From Melghiribacillus thermohalophilus (GTDB lineage: Bacteria > Bacillota > Bacilli > Bacillales > Alkalibacillaceae), in the NCBI RefSeq assembly GCF_004342905.1, contig NZ_SMAN01000006.1, positions 1 through 64,000 on the forward strand: a stretch of 64,000 nt of DNA. The letters are read 5' to 3'. Every line of letters starts with the position of its first letter. Position 1 is the stretch's first letter. The notes beneath the pieces were generated by a model, which did no database searches, was not told the DNA's origin, and was given only the letters and a program-made list of their open reading frames with translations. The position numbers and the translations under genes were made by a program. Below are positions 7,617 through 16,615 of the stretch, piece by piece.

Positions 7617-9703
7617 CTCGGGTCCTCCATTGCAAAATAATCTTCTGCCAGGGTATTTAACTGGTTCCAGTCGAAATCTTCACGATCAATGAACTGATAC
7701 CATTCTTTTGTAAAATCAATAATAGATTGTGGGTTGTCATGCTTTCTTATCCCTAAATCAATCGTGCGAAGAGCTTTATACTGCTCCGAATCTTTTGGAC
7801 TCTCTTTCATCATTTGCTGTAATAACCCTAACGTCCCGCGACTGCTCTCTAAACGGTGTTTTTGATGATAAGCATGTGTGTATACTAAATCAAATGCATG
7901 GACAAAATCGAAATTTTCAGGTTTAATCTGTTTTTGCTTCCATGTCAACGCAGAAATGACCTTTGTCGTTAGTGGCGGAAACTTTCTCAGTAATAAATTT
8001 TCTGAAGGCGTCAAATAGGGTAATTCATTTAAAATCAAATGATCATGTCCCATCCACATATATTCACTTGTATATACATCACTGATAGATAAGACAGGTA
8101 CATAAACAAACTCTGAAGGTAAGTCTATTCCATCCAGGCCTAAGTCTTGTTGAATATTTTCTGTGAGCTGCTTGAGGGATTGTATGAAAGCCGGCACCCC
8201 CTGTGCCGCCCGTTCCCAGGTTACTGGATAAACGACTTTCATATCACCGATCCGGGCCTGTTTTATTTGACCGGATATGAGTGTAACTCCATTCGTTTCC
8301 TTTTCCCAGATACCCTCATCTGTTTGATTCAAGTTTGTATATAGCTCACCTGATGAATTGAATCGTAATTTGTATGTTGTTTGATTGTCATTATGGTGCG
8401 TGATGCGATGGATTCCATTTCGTACGTCCGCCATTGCAGGTGCCTGGTGTGTACCTGGAAGCCAGGCAAAATAGTAGGGCAGATAGATGGCCTGACGATT
8501 GGCAAAAAACAACGGAGAAGATACACCTTCATAACGAAAGGTTATCGTCATCTTTTCGTTTGATAAAAGTTTTTTAGGGAACTGAATGTTTACCTGATCT
8601 CCTCGCTGCCTAAAATCAAGGGATTTTCCGTCAGCTCGAATGTCGTTTATACGAAATTGCCGATAAAGTGTTAAATTAGCTTGATGTAATGGTTGTTCCC
8701 CTTTATTTAAAAGTTCAACTGTTACATCTGCCTGAAGTTTCTGATCGATATCTAGTAAAATATCGTAGTTTTCTAACCGTATATGTTGCTGGAATACGTC
8801 ATATTCTTCATGGTTCTGATAGTAGCTGGTTTCATAAGCAGAACGGTCATAAAAGGTACCGTTATTTGCCATGACAAATGGAGAACTGTTTAAAAACAGA
8901 TAGGCAGGTATGATGGAGACGGCCATGATCCCCGATCCTATTAACCATTTAATGTAATGTTTTATGGCGAGAACCAGCAAAATCAATGAAGACACAGCAG
9001 CGATCCAGATCCATCTTTTCACCCAGTGGTAAGGTTCCAGAGAGAAACCATATAAAGCATTGAAAGGTGAATTTGGGTTAAATTCGCCTAGGTTTAAAGC
9101 GGCGGCAAGCATACTAGAATCCAAAAATGGGTCTAAACCAATTTGCAGGAAAACCATTTTATTAATCGGTCCAATCAGCGGCCAAATCAAGAATAGGATT
9201 GGGTAGACGATTTTTCCTTTAAATATGGTTGCCAGCAAAATACCCAATAACAGACTAATAAAAAACGTTAATCCCCAATACAGCAACATATAAAAATAGG
9301 CATCCATATAGAAACGGAAATCGGTTAATCCGCTCTGTATAAATATGATGGCATACATGATGTATACCGATGTAAACACCACAATAATGAATAACACAGC
9401 AAATGCCAACTTGCCGGCGATCTGATAGAACAGCCCCCGTTGCATCGAAACGTAAAGTTCATGAAGGCTGTGTTTTTCTTCAATCCTTACAAACAAAATT
9501 CCCAAAAACAAAAAAGCCAATATTCCGCCCTGCACCGAGTAACTGTTACCCGTAAGCGCGTATCCTGGCATATAGTTTTCTGCTGATGCAGAATATAGAA
9601 ATCCCAGTGAATTATAAATCAATAACACAACAAACGTAACCCAGAACAAAATATTACGGCTAACCACTCTCCACAATGTACGCATAACACTAAAAATTTG
9701 CAA
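7613..9703 (-). CDS. ABC-2 permease fused to an M1-peptidase-like ectodomain
   Basis: The first 270 residues form about six to seven membrane segments of an ABC-2 permease. A further membrane segment (GSGIMAVSIIPAYLFLN) leads into an extracellular half of about 400 residues. That half begins with beta-rich sequence like the N-terminal domain of M1 aminopeptidases (YDILLDIDQKLQADVTVELL, MTITFRYEGVSSPLFF, YYFAWLPG). It lacks the HExxH zinc motif, so it is probably a binding rather than a hydrolysing domain. I chose the TTG at 9703 because AGAGGTGATC precedes it by 4 nt; the frame is open upstream with weaker starts at 9727 and 9859. First gene of the exporter operon. Confidence 0.72.
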   Translation of the reverse strand: MQIFSVMRTLWRVVSRNILFWVTFVVLLIYNSLGFLYSASAENYMPGYALTGNSYSVQGGILAFLFLGILFVRIEEKHSLHELYVSMQRGLFYQIAGKLAFAVLFIIVVFTSVYIMYAIIFIQSGLTDFRFYMDAYFYMLLYWGLTFFISLLLGILLATIFKGKIVYPILFLIWPLIGPINKMVFLQIGLDPFLDSSMLAAALNLGEFNPNSPFNALYGFSLEPYHWVKRWIWIAAVSSLILLVLAIKHYIKWLIGSGIMAVSIIPAYLFLNSSPFVMANNGTFYDRSAYETSYYQNHEEYDVFQQHIRLENYDILLDIDQKLQADVTVELLNKGEQPLHQANLTLYRQFRINDIRADGKSLDFRQRGDQVNIQFPKKLLSNEKMTITFRYEGVSSPLFFANRQAIYLPYYFAWLPGTHQAPAMADVRNGIHRITHHNDNQTTYKLRFNSSGELYTNLNQTDEGIWEKETNGVTLISGQIKQARIGDMKVVYPVTWERAAQGVPAFIQSLKQLTENIQQDLGLDGIDLPSEFVYVPVLSISDVYTSEYMWMGHDHLILNELPYLTPSENLLLRKFPPLTTKVISALTWKQKQIKPENFDFVHAFDLVYTHAYHQKHRLESSRGTLGLLQQMMKESPKDSEQYKALRTIDLGIRKHDNPQSIIDFTKEWYQFIDREDFDWNQLNTLAEDYFAMEDPR

Positions 9704-10286
9704 GCCGATCACCTCTGGTTGTTCCATACAGCCTTTCATAGAGAAAATCGTTATCAGGAAGATTACTCTCTTAGACATCATCCCTAACCCTGTCGTATCT
9801 AATTTTACAGATCTTATCGACTTATTCTTTGAATTTGATGATAGAGAAGAATCAAGCAAAGGTTTCTAATGTAGACCAGTCTAGTCATAAAACGAGAAGA
9901 TGAATTTATCTACTTGATAATAACATATTTTAACAACTTTTTTAATGTTTTTACAAAAACGGGTATATGATACATGTAGGGTGGAATGTGGGTTTAAAAG
10001 AACTATCAGTAAATCATTCAGAAAAATGATTTTACCTTTAATAGATCCACTCTATATAGAATCTGAATGAAATCAAGATTACATTTTGTTTGTAAATTAT
10101 GATGAAAACTTTTGATAGCGATTATCGTTCAGTTGGACATGTTTTGATTTTAGCAGAAGACGAACAAAATAGCAGATTAGAAGAACCCGAACCTCATCAA
10201 TGGACCTGTCTTTGATTGTGGTATCTGGCATGTTAGTTCATTATAATAAAATAAAGGATGAATGATCTTATCAGGGGGTGATGTAA
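9704..10286. other. Intergenic region between divergent genes
   Basis: AT-rich DNA of nearly 600 bp that must carry the promoters of the minus-strand exporter operon and the plus-strand lipoprotein gene. At 10099-10215 a 38-codon frame (starting MMKTFDSDYRS) has no convincing RBS and may be a gene fragment. An imperfect palindrome (AAATCATTC...GAAAAATGATTTTA) lies near 10011-10034. I see no RNA gene. Confidence 0.4.
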
Positions 10287-10631
10287 ATAAAAAAAGGAAT
10301 CTTGTTGCTGTTATCCATGATGTTGATCATCACGGGATGTTCTACTCTTCAGCAAGAACCTTATAGTCGCTTTTTATCAAAAGAAGAAGGCTCCTATAGT
10401 TTAGTGATCGTCGGACATGAGCAGAGCATAGATTTTCAAGCGCTGGAAAATTACGATATAAATAAAAGGGTTACGACCATCATTAACGAACATTCACTGG
10501 AATTATTCAATAGAGATGATTCAGCGTTAAATGTTCAGAAAGCACCTGCCTTTTTGGTTTTTGATACAGAAAAAGAAGTCTTCAGATCGTATGATTTTGA
10601 AGAATTGATCAGGTTTTTACAGGAAGAATAG
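10287..10631 (+). CDS. Small thioredoxin-like lipoprotein, apparent ATA start
   Basis: A lipoprotein of about 114 residues. The signal peptide KKGILLLLSMMLIITGC has a lipobox (IITGC), so Cys18 is the predicted lipidation site. The mature part ends with APAFLVFDTEKEVFRSYDFEELIRFL, which resembles the C-terminal half of a thioredoxin fold but has no CxxC. The RBS AGGGGGTGAT sits 4-5 nt before an ATA codon at 10287, and reading from there gives a complete lysine-containing signal peptide. The first orthodox start, TTG at 10302, would remove those lysines and lie 20 nt from the RBS. A TAA precedes the ATA directly. The ATA is either a rare non-canonical start or a mutated ATG. Confidence 0.6.
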   Translation: MKKGILLLLSMMLIITGCSTLQQEPYSRFLSKEEGSYSLVIVGHEQSIDFQALENYDINKRVTTIINEHSLELFNRDDSALNVQKAPAFLVFDTEKEVFRSYDFEELIRFLQEE

Positions 10632-10709
10632 TGGGGAACTTCCTGGTACAGGATACGTAAAAGGAAAGCTGATGGACATCCCCTGATATTCAGCGTTTTT
10701 TCCTTAATC

Positions 10710-10738
10710 AAAAAAGTGGCTGAGTCGGCCACTTTTTT
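10710..10738. terminator. Bidirectional Rho-independent terminator
   Basis: The stem AAAAAAGTGGC (10710-10720) pairs with GCCACTTTTTT (10728-10738), with A- and T-runs on both sides. It can end the lipoprotein transcript and the convergent yojO transcript. Confidence 0.85.
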
Positions 10739-10871
10739 GAGGTAAGAAAGCATTAATTAAATGTAGGTCTTTAAAAGGGAGGGCTTTATGGTCCATCATC
10801 CGTGCCCGGTCATTCAAGCTGCCCCGCCCCCCCTGCCGGTCAGGCAAGCCTCCTGGATGATTTTCAAGAAA

Positions 10872-12800
10872 TCACCGGGACGCCTCGAGTGTTTCTTCAA
10901 TCATCTTCAAAAGGAGTCTTTTTAAAACCGATGAAAACCGATCTGGAAGTTCGGAGAGGTCAGGGACCAGGAGATGCTGTTTCCCATAAATGTTCTCCAT
11001 TAATTGAGCTTCGTATTCCTCAATTGGCGCATCGGATAAAAAAATTCCGATTACTTCAATTCCCTGTTTTCGTGCGGCGAGGACGGCTTCTCTGGTGTCC
11101 ATCATCCCGTTATCCTGGTAGTTGAAAGCTGAGGGTTCGCCGTCGGTAAATACAAGCAGGAATTTTTGGTTTTCGTCACGATGCATCAATTGTTCGGCTG
11201 TGACCCGGATACTGAATCCATCCCGATTATCTTCCCGGGGTTCGAGCTGCATGATCTCCGGTCCTTTTTTTCGTTCCAGACTCCGTTCAAAGGGAATTAA
11301 CCGTTGAAAGTAGTTGGGCTGGTACTTTTCAGTTGCATCAAAGCCATCTTCCCAGAATCCTGTAACGGAATGGGGAATGTCGAGCTCCTTTAGTACCTCG
11401 TGAAACAAAATGGCAGCTTTTTTGGTTTCCTCCATCTTATCTGCCATAGAAGCGGAGCAGTCAATCAGTAGCGAAAAAACGGCATCCATTTCTTTGCTTT
11501 CGAGGTCCTTTTTATAAAAAATCCTGGATTCGTTTTCAATAATAAGGGGAAGAAGGCGTTTCTTTGATAATCTTCCCATCAGGAGATGTTCCCGGGTTGC
11601 GTTTTGTTTGTGTTCCAGTGCTTTGTCAATCGTGCGGGACAGTCTTTGTTTTTCCAGGTGGATGCGTGATAAGCACTCGTCATATGCCGTGCGGTCTTCA
11701 GAAGAAGGAGATTGAACCTCATGTTCCAGAGCATGCGCATGAATATTTTGAGTTCCGTATCTGGCGCTTGGAGCGGATGGGGAATCATTTTTCTTTTCCT
11801 CCAGGGTTTCCAGGCTGGTATAATCCGTTTCATTACTTTTCCCTGAGCTGCCCTGAACACTGGCCATGGCCTGATCTCCATCCTCGGTTTCCCTTGCACC
11901 GTCACCTATAAGGTTCGTACGGATTCCCCTGTCCAGTTCATATCGCAAAAAACTTTGTTTTCCTTCTCCATGTTCATTTTCTCTGTGATAAGCAGGGAGT
12001 TTTTCCTCAAATCCCTCACCCTCATCTATGTTTTCCTGATCATCCTGTTCCAGTGCATCGGCTCTAGTGAGTTCGTCTATCAGGGTTTCATGACTGATCG
12101 TGTCTTCCATTAAAATTGGAAATACAAAATAACGATTCATGGAATCGGGATACACATCGCCTAATCTTGAACCGATGCTCAGGCAAATGTCCGCCACATC
12201 GCCTGTTGAGCGGGCATCGAAAAATAGCTGCAGCAATGGCTGAAGCCTTTTCAGCGTCTCTATTTGCCCGGTGCTGGCTCCTGGAAAGGTCAGAAGCGGG
12301 GATGTGGACGTTACGGCTAAGTAAATCAGACAAAAAAGTTCATCGGTTTTGTATCCCCGGGTGACGTTCGTTTTCAGCTGGGTTTCAAAATAGCGGATGA
12401 ATGTTTGCCTTCGTATGTCAAACCATTTACGGGAACCCGGACGTTCTTTTTTTATGTGTTCTTCGATCCGCATATCTTCAAACATGGTAAATAGCTGGAT
12501 TAGAAAATTTTTCAAAGGTGACCGGTTGACGGTCTGTTTAAAATCGAACCATTCCTTCAGGGATGTATGATGAAGGGTTCCGAGAATTCTTAGAATCACA
12601 TCCGATTGATATCCGGCTTTCCGGATGTGTTCTGGGTAGTGATGCCAGAAACTGCTGGCTGTTACTGTACGTTTCTTCATATCAATAAATGAACCATACT
12701 GAAAATCAAAACGCAGGTCTGCCTGCCGGGACAGGATGACAACGAGGTCTTCCAGAGCCAAAAAAAGTCTGGAATCCACAACTGTATCTTTAAATTTCAC
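10872..12800 (-). CDS. yojO: VWA-domain protein, NorD/YojO family
   Basis: A large cytoplasmic protein with a C-terminal von Willebrand A domain whose MIDAS residues are visible: LLIDCSASM (DxSxS) and LLVFTDGEPS. An acidic, low-complexity linker (about residues 240-370) separates it from an alpha-helical N-terminal half. Such proteins act with a MoxR-type AAA+ ATPase to insert metals or remodel enzymes (NorQ/NorD, CbbQ/CbbO). Its partner lies directly upstream (gap about 12 bp). Two adjacent GTG codons are possible starts (12803 and 12800); the second is better spaced from GGGGGG. It is named by resemblance to the B. subtilis YojO/YojN pair; its client is unknown. Confidence 0.85.
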   Translation of the reverse strand: MKFKDTVVDSRLFLALEDLVVILSRQADLRFDFQYGSFIDMKKRTVTASSFWHHYPEHIRKAGYQSDVILRILGTLHHTSLKEWFDFKQTVNRSPLKNFLIQLFTMFEDMRIEEHIKKERPGSRKWFDIRRQTFIRYFETQLKTNVTRGYKTDELFCLIYLAVTSTSPLLTFPGASTGQIETLKRLQPLLQLFFDARSTGDVADICLSIGSRLGDVYPDSMNRYFVFPILMEDTISHETLIDELTRADALEQDDQENIDEGEGFEEKLPAYHRENEHGEGKQSFLRYELDRGIRTNLIGDGARETEDGDQAMASVQGSSGKSNETDYTSLETLEEKKNDSPSAPSARYGTQNIHAHALEHEVQSPSSEDRTAYDECLSRIHLEKQRLSRTIDKALEHKQNATREHLLMGRLSKKRLLPLIIENESRIFYKKDLESKEMDAVFSLLIDCSASMADKMEETKKAAILFHEVLKELDIPHSVTGFWEDGFDATEKYQPNYFQRLIPFERSLERKKGPEIMQLEPREDNRDGFSIRVTAEQLMHRDENQKFLLVFTDGEPSAFNYQDNGMMDTREAVLAARKQGIEVIGIFLSDAPIEEYEAQLMENIYGKQHLLVPDLSELPDRFSSVLKRLLLKMIEETLEASR

Positions 12801-12812
12801 CACATTCCCCCC

Positions 12813-13688
12813 TTAGAACAAGGTTTCGGCAAGGTTTCGAACGACTTCTTTTTCCCGGTCTTCTTCCAGTTTATCGATGATGGAGCGAAGGATGGCCCGT
12901 TTGGGCGGGATTATCGAACTTAAATCACAGGCATCCAGCAGGGCCCGGATACTGGCTGCCTCTTCTGCCACTTTTCCCTGTCTGGCTGCTTCTACCAGGT
13001 CAGCGGACAGCTGAACAAAGGCATTGATCTGTTTTACATCGTTAAGGCTCGTGGTGTTTTGAATGAGCGTTTTCAGCTGTTCCCCCTGGATATAAGAGAG
13101 CTCAAAGACGATGAAGCGATTTTTTAGTGCTTCATTTAAACGGGTTGTGCCGATATACCCTTCGTTAATGGCTGCAATGACATTAAATCCCTCTTTCGCC
13201 TGGATGACCTCATTCGTCAGGGGATTGGTAATGGTCCGGCGGTAGTCAAGCACACCATTGATCAGGGGAAGGGTTTCGGGTTTAGCCATATTGATTTCAT
13301 CAATATATAGAAAATGCCCATATTTCATCGCCTGAACGAGGGGACCCGGCACAAAGTCAATCACCTGTTTCCCCTCTTGATAATCGAGGGTTTTGAACCC
13401 GAGAAAACTTTCCGCATCTAAATCAACGGAACAGTTGACGCTGAACAGAGGCTGGTGGAACAAATAGGACAGGGTTTCGGCAAGTTTTGTTTTCCCTGCT
13501 CCTGTTGGACCTTTTAACAGCACATTTTTGCCGTGGGCAAGGGCTGCGATGACATCTATGATGACATCTGGTTGATTCGGAATGTAACCGGGCTTACCGA
13601 TTCGGTCTTCAAAATCGGTTCGGGACTGGTTTTTATGTCGATCAATGAGGGATTGGATTTCTTCTGGCAATGAATGATAAAGGTTCAA
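12813..13688 (-). CDS. yojN: MoxR/NorQ-type AAA+ ATPase, YojN family
   Basis: A 291-residue AAA+ ATPase of the CbbQ/NirQ/NorQ/GvpN group. Walker A is GPTGAGKTK (about residues 60-68), Walker B is FLYIDEINMAKPE, sensor 1 lies in VIAAINEGYIGTTRL and the arginine-finger region is NEALKNRF. It is thought to use ATP to activate a client enzyme together with the VWA protein encoded immediately downstream. The TTG start at 13688 has AAAGGAGAG 10 nt upstream. The client is not encoded next to it; upstream is a non-coding stretch. Confidence 0.92.
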   Translation of the reverse strand: MNLYHSLPEEIQSLIDRHKNQSRTDFEDRIGKPGYIPNQPDVIIDVIAALAHGKNVLLKGPTGAGKTKLAETLSYLFHQPLFSVNCSVDLDAESFLGFKTLDYQEGKQVIDFVPGPLVQAMKYGHFLYIDEINMAKPETLPLINGVLDYRRTITNPLTNEVIQAKEGFNVIAAINEGYIGTTRLNEALKNRFIVFELSYIQGEQLKTLIQNTTSLNDVKQINAFVQLSADLVEAARQGKVAEEAASIRALLDACDLSSIIPPKRAILRSIIDKLEEDREKEVVRNLAETLF

Positions 13689-14103
13689 TGGTCTGACACT
13701 CTCCTTTTGTGCTGCAGGTTTGATCTAGTATGGACAGATGATGCATGATGGTCATTTGAAACTTTTTCCAAAATGATTCCGTCTAATTTATAGGTGTCAT
13801 GGTTTATATTAGCATGGAAACTTCCCGGGTTAAAATAAGTCGTTTTGAATACTGGATGAAATGCCTTTTAAAGAGGCAGGAAAAAGATGGGTTCAATCGA
13901 ATATCGTATAGAAAGGTGTAAATGAAATGGAGGGAATGAAAACAAAAATGACAAAGTATGGCGTTCAGACACAAACCCATCTTCAAGGGCCGAGATAATG
14001 GAACAACCGACTCAGTATGATAGGTAATGTGAAACAGGGGTAAAGTCATCGCACTGCTGAGGTGTTACAAAGAACGGAAAAGAATCCTGTTGGGGTGATG
14101 CTG
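13689..14103. other. Intergenic region between divergent genes
   Basis: About 415 bp between the yojNO operon and the plus-strand membrane-protein gene. It must contain promoters for both. I found no convincing small gene, RNA or repeat in it. Confidence 0.5.
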
Positions 14104-14565
14104 ATGTTAGAGAATGGCATTTATTTGCTGACGTTTTTCACGATGATCTTAAGCCCGTTTCTATTTTTAGCTTTGAGAAAGTTCATGTGGTTTTTTGGAA
14201 ACATCCTCATTCTAGCGATGTTTTTGGTTAGCTGGTTCTGGGCAATGCATTTCAAGCTGACACCCAAACTTTATTTTCCTGAAATCCTGTTTGCTGTCAG
14301 TGTGATTCTTTCCACAGCCATGGTCTGGATCGCCGGTTACGTTCTTTTAAAAGAAGTTTCGGGGTTCAGTAAACCGCAGTATCCAGTGCTGTTTTCCGCA
14401 TTGCTTGCAATACTGATGACAGTGATCATCAATGGCTGGCCGGCAGGTGCTTCTTATTTTGATCCGGCATATGGCCATTTCCATCTTCTATTTGTCTTAT
14501 TGCTGATTGGCTGTTCCATTGTGGGGTTCATTATCCAACTAATTAGAGATTCGGGAAGAAGCTAA
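14104..14565 (+). CDS. Hypothetical membrane protein, five hydrophobic segments
   Basis: A protein of about 153 residues built almost entirely of membrane segments: YLLTFFTMILSPFLFLAL, FFGNILILAMFLVSWFW, EILFAVSVILSTAMVWIAGY, VLFSALLAILMTVIINGW and LLFVLLLIGCSIVGFIIQLI. I place the start at 14104, where GGGGTG lies 7 nt upstream; 14098 and 14062 are alternatives in frame. The next gene begins about 45 bp later on the same strand. I do not recognise the family. Confidence 0.65.
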   Translation: MLENGIYLLTFFTMILSPFLFLALRKFMWFFGNILILAMFLVSWFWAMHFKLTPKLYFPEILFAVSVILSTAMVWIAGYVLLKEVSGFSKPQYPVLFSALLAILMTVIINGWPAGASYFDPAYGHFHLLFVLLLIGCSIVGFIIQLIRDSGRS

Positions 14566-14609
14566 TTGTGAAAGATTTCCGTTTAACTATAAAGGAAGTG
14601 ATTGATATC

Positions 14610-15638
14610 GTGTCAAATTTTAAAGTGGATGTTGTACAGGTAAGGCGTAAGAATTCCTTTGAAGCGGGACGTGCAATTGGAGCAATCGTAAAGAATCATG
14701 ACGTGCTGCAATTGCTCGAAACAATGACCAGGCCACAGATTGACACAGAAGAAATGGAAAAGATGCTTTCTTCTGTTGCCCCACACTTGATCGATGAAAT
14801 GAAGGGAATCGCTGAAGAACTGCAAATTCCTTATTCCCGGGCAGCAGCCTTGTTCAGCGGTTATGATGTACCGAAATTGAAAGCCCTTGGATGTACGGCG
14901 CTGATGACGGATCGGTATTATGTGCGAAACTATGATTTTTCTCCTGAGTTTTATGACGGATTATTCGTGTTGCATCAGTCCAGACAGGCACTGGCTACGG
15001 CCGGCTACAGCCTGCAGGTACTGGGAAGGCATGATGGTGTCAATGAAAAGGGACTGACTGCCGGCCTGCATTTTGTCAGTTTAGAAGGATACAGGCCAGG
15101 TGTCTCTTCCTGGACAGCGGTCCGAATGGTGCTTGATTGTTGTTCAACAGTTGATGATGCCGTTCAATTGCTGAAGGAAATCCCGCATGCTGCCTGCTAT
15201 AATTTTTCTCTGGCTGATGAGAAGGGAAATCTCGTTGTTGTGGAGGCGAGCCCAGAAGAAATCACCGTGCATCAGGATCCTTCTTTTCTCTCATGTGTTA
15301 ATCACTTCCGGGACCCATCTATGCAAAAGAAAAACCGTCCGATGATTGAGGGATCATTAAAACGGGAAAACATTTTGTCCGACATTAAAAAACAACCGAT
15401 GTCACCCGAAAAAGCTTTTCATCTTTTTAAGGATCAATCTTCGCCATTCTTTTTTACTGATTATGATGAATTGTTTGGGACGCTGCATACATTCATGTAC
15501 GTATTTGATCAGGCAGCTATTTATACAGCTGTCGCTCAGAGCAAAGACGTGCTGAAAATGAATTTTCAGGAGTGGGTTCTCGGGAAGGATACAGGGATAC
15601 AGTCCATGACAGGACAAATACAATCGGAGGAGGAGTAA
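14610..15638 (+). CDS. C45-family autoproteolytic acyltransferase/hydrolase
   Basis: Resembles peptidase family C45 (acyl-CoA:6-aminopenicillanic acid acyltransferase-like Ntn hydrolases), made as a proenzyme that cuts itself before a Cys. The expected nucleophile is in ALGCTALMTDR (Cys about 95), followed by the typical YYVRNYDFSPEFYDG and GVNEKGLTAGLHFV segments. At 342 residues it is normal for the family. The GTG at 14610 gives the natural N-terminus SNFKVDVVQVR with AAAGGA 13 nt upstream; a GTG at 14568 would add 14 residues. Probably cytoplasmic; no signal peptide. The natural substrate (amide or beta-lactam-like) is unknown. Confidence 0.82.
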   Translation: MSNFKVDVVQVRRKNSFEAGRAIGAIVKNHDVLQLLETMTRPQIDTEEMEKMLSSVAPHLIDEMKGIAEELQIPYSRAAALFSGYDVPKLKALGCTALMTDRYYVRNYDFSPEFYDGLFVLHQSRQALATAGYSLQVLGRHDGVNEKGLTAGLHFVSLEGYRPGVSSWTAVRMVLDCCSTVDDAVQLLKEIPHAACYNFSLADEKGNLVVVEASPEEITVHQDPSFLSCVNHFRDPSMQKKNRPMIEGSLKRENILSDIKKQPMSPEKAFHLFKDQSSPFFFTDYDELFGTLHTFMYVFDQAAIYTAVAQSKDVLKMNFQEWVLGKDTGIQSMTGQIQSEEE

Positions 15639-15687
15639 GAGAGACCATTTCTTTTTTCTAAAACCAGTACTGGCTGTCAGGAATCCT

Positions 15688-16521
15688 GTGGATGTATCTG
15701 TCATACAATCGAGTATGTATAACATCTTGAAAAAGGTGAGCGCATTGCAGCGGCGTTTTCACATTTTACGAATGATGAGCGCAAACTGGCTCCTGTTTTT
15801 GGTGTTGGTCTGGAAGTCCAGGGATCAAAAGACGATGGGGTTCCGGACCGTTTTTTTACTGATCGGATCGCTTCTGATTTATTTCCAGCTCACTTTTCCT
15901 TTAGCCGAATGGTATCCATTTTTTTATACGTTTCACATGCTGGATCTAAGTTTTCTATTTTTTATAATTCCTCCGCTGATCCTGTTCGGTCTTTCGGGTG
16001 TGAAAGCTTCCTTTTTGTCGTCATTTATGCGCCGGACCTCCGCATACTCCCTGGTGATGTTTACCCTGTTATTTACCATGATTCACCTTCCAGCGGGGAT
16101 AGCCGTACTCCAGATACTCAACCTCTCTCCGAACACGTTGTATCTGATCATGTTTGGCCTGGCCCTGGACTGGTGGCGGCCACTATGTCAAAAGACCCTT
16201 TCGGTGGAAAAGTGGAAGAAATATAAGATGGGAAGTATGATGGCACTCATACCCGCCTGTACATTTCTTCTCGCTGATGCCCTTTTTACCCCTGTCCAAT
16301 CGATGGTATCCATGAGCAATTTTGAATACTGCATATCGCCGGGAATGAGCATGGCTGATCTGGATAGTTTTATTTTGCCTCCCCGCTGGGATCAGGCGCT
16401 TGCTGCCTTTTTGATGATTGGCTTTCATAAAGGGAGTATGATGACGGTCAGCAGATTTCGCAGAAAAGAATCAGGCCATTTTTTCATAAATAATCCTGGA
16501 ATCTTTCAGAAAAAGAAGTGA
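15688..16521 (+). CDS. CtaG-like cytochrome c oxidase assembly membrane protein
   Basis: A polytopic membrane protein of about 277 residues with about seven hydrophobic segments. It has marks of the caa3-type CtaG family: FHMLDLSFLFFIIPPLILFGL (the HMxxH-PPLLLLG region in weakened form), LDWWRPL and a C-terminal DQALAAFLM. CtaG proteins help assemble caa3 cytochrome oxidase; no oxidase genes are nearby, so this copy may be a paralogue with another role. GTG 15688 has AGGAA close by; TTG 15745 has a better RBS (AAAGGTGA, 5-nt gap) and would shorten the protein by 19 residues. Confidence 0.68.
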   Translation: MDVSVIQSSMYNILKKVSALQRRFHILRMMSANWLLFLVLVWKSRDQKTMGFRTVFLLIGSLLIYFQLTFPLAEWYPFFYTFHMLDLSFLFFIIPPLILFGLSGVKASFLSSFMRRTSAYSLVMFTLLFTMIHLPAGIAVLQILNLSPNTLYLIMFGLALDWWRPLCQKTLSVEKWKKYKMGSMMALIPACTFLLADALFTPVQSMVSMSNFEYCISPGMSMADLDSFILPPRWDQALAAFLMIGFHKGSMMTVSRFRRKESGHFFINNPGIFQKKK

Positions 16522-16615
16522 GGGTTGTCACGATTCAAAAAGACATACCCAAACTATTTTTAGTCGTGTTGACCCAGTTGGCCAACAATTGCAGTGTTGT
16601 CCCGGCCTCTTCTCT

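Noticed and set aside
7613-9703. Active M1 metallopeptidase
   Set aside because: No HExxH or distal Glu zinc ligand could be found in the ectodomain.
10802-11125. Plus-strand ORF in the yojO 3' region
   Set aside because: Mostly antisense to yojO, which has clear VWA motifs; no RBS.
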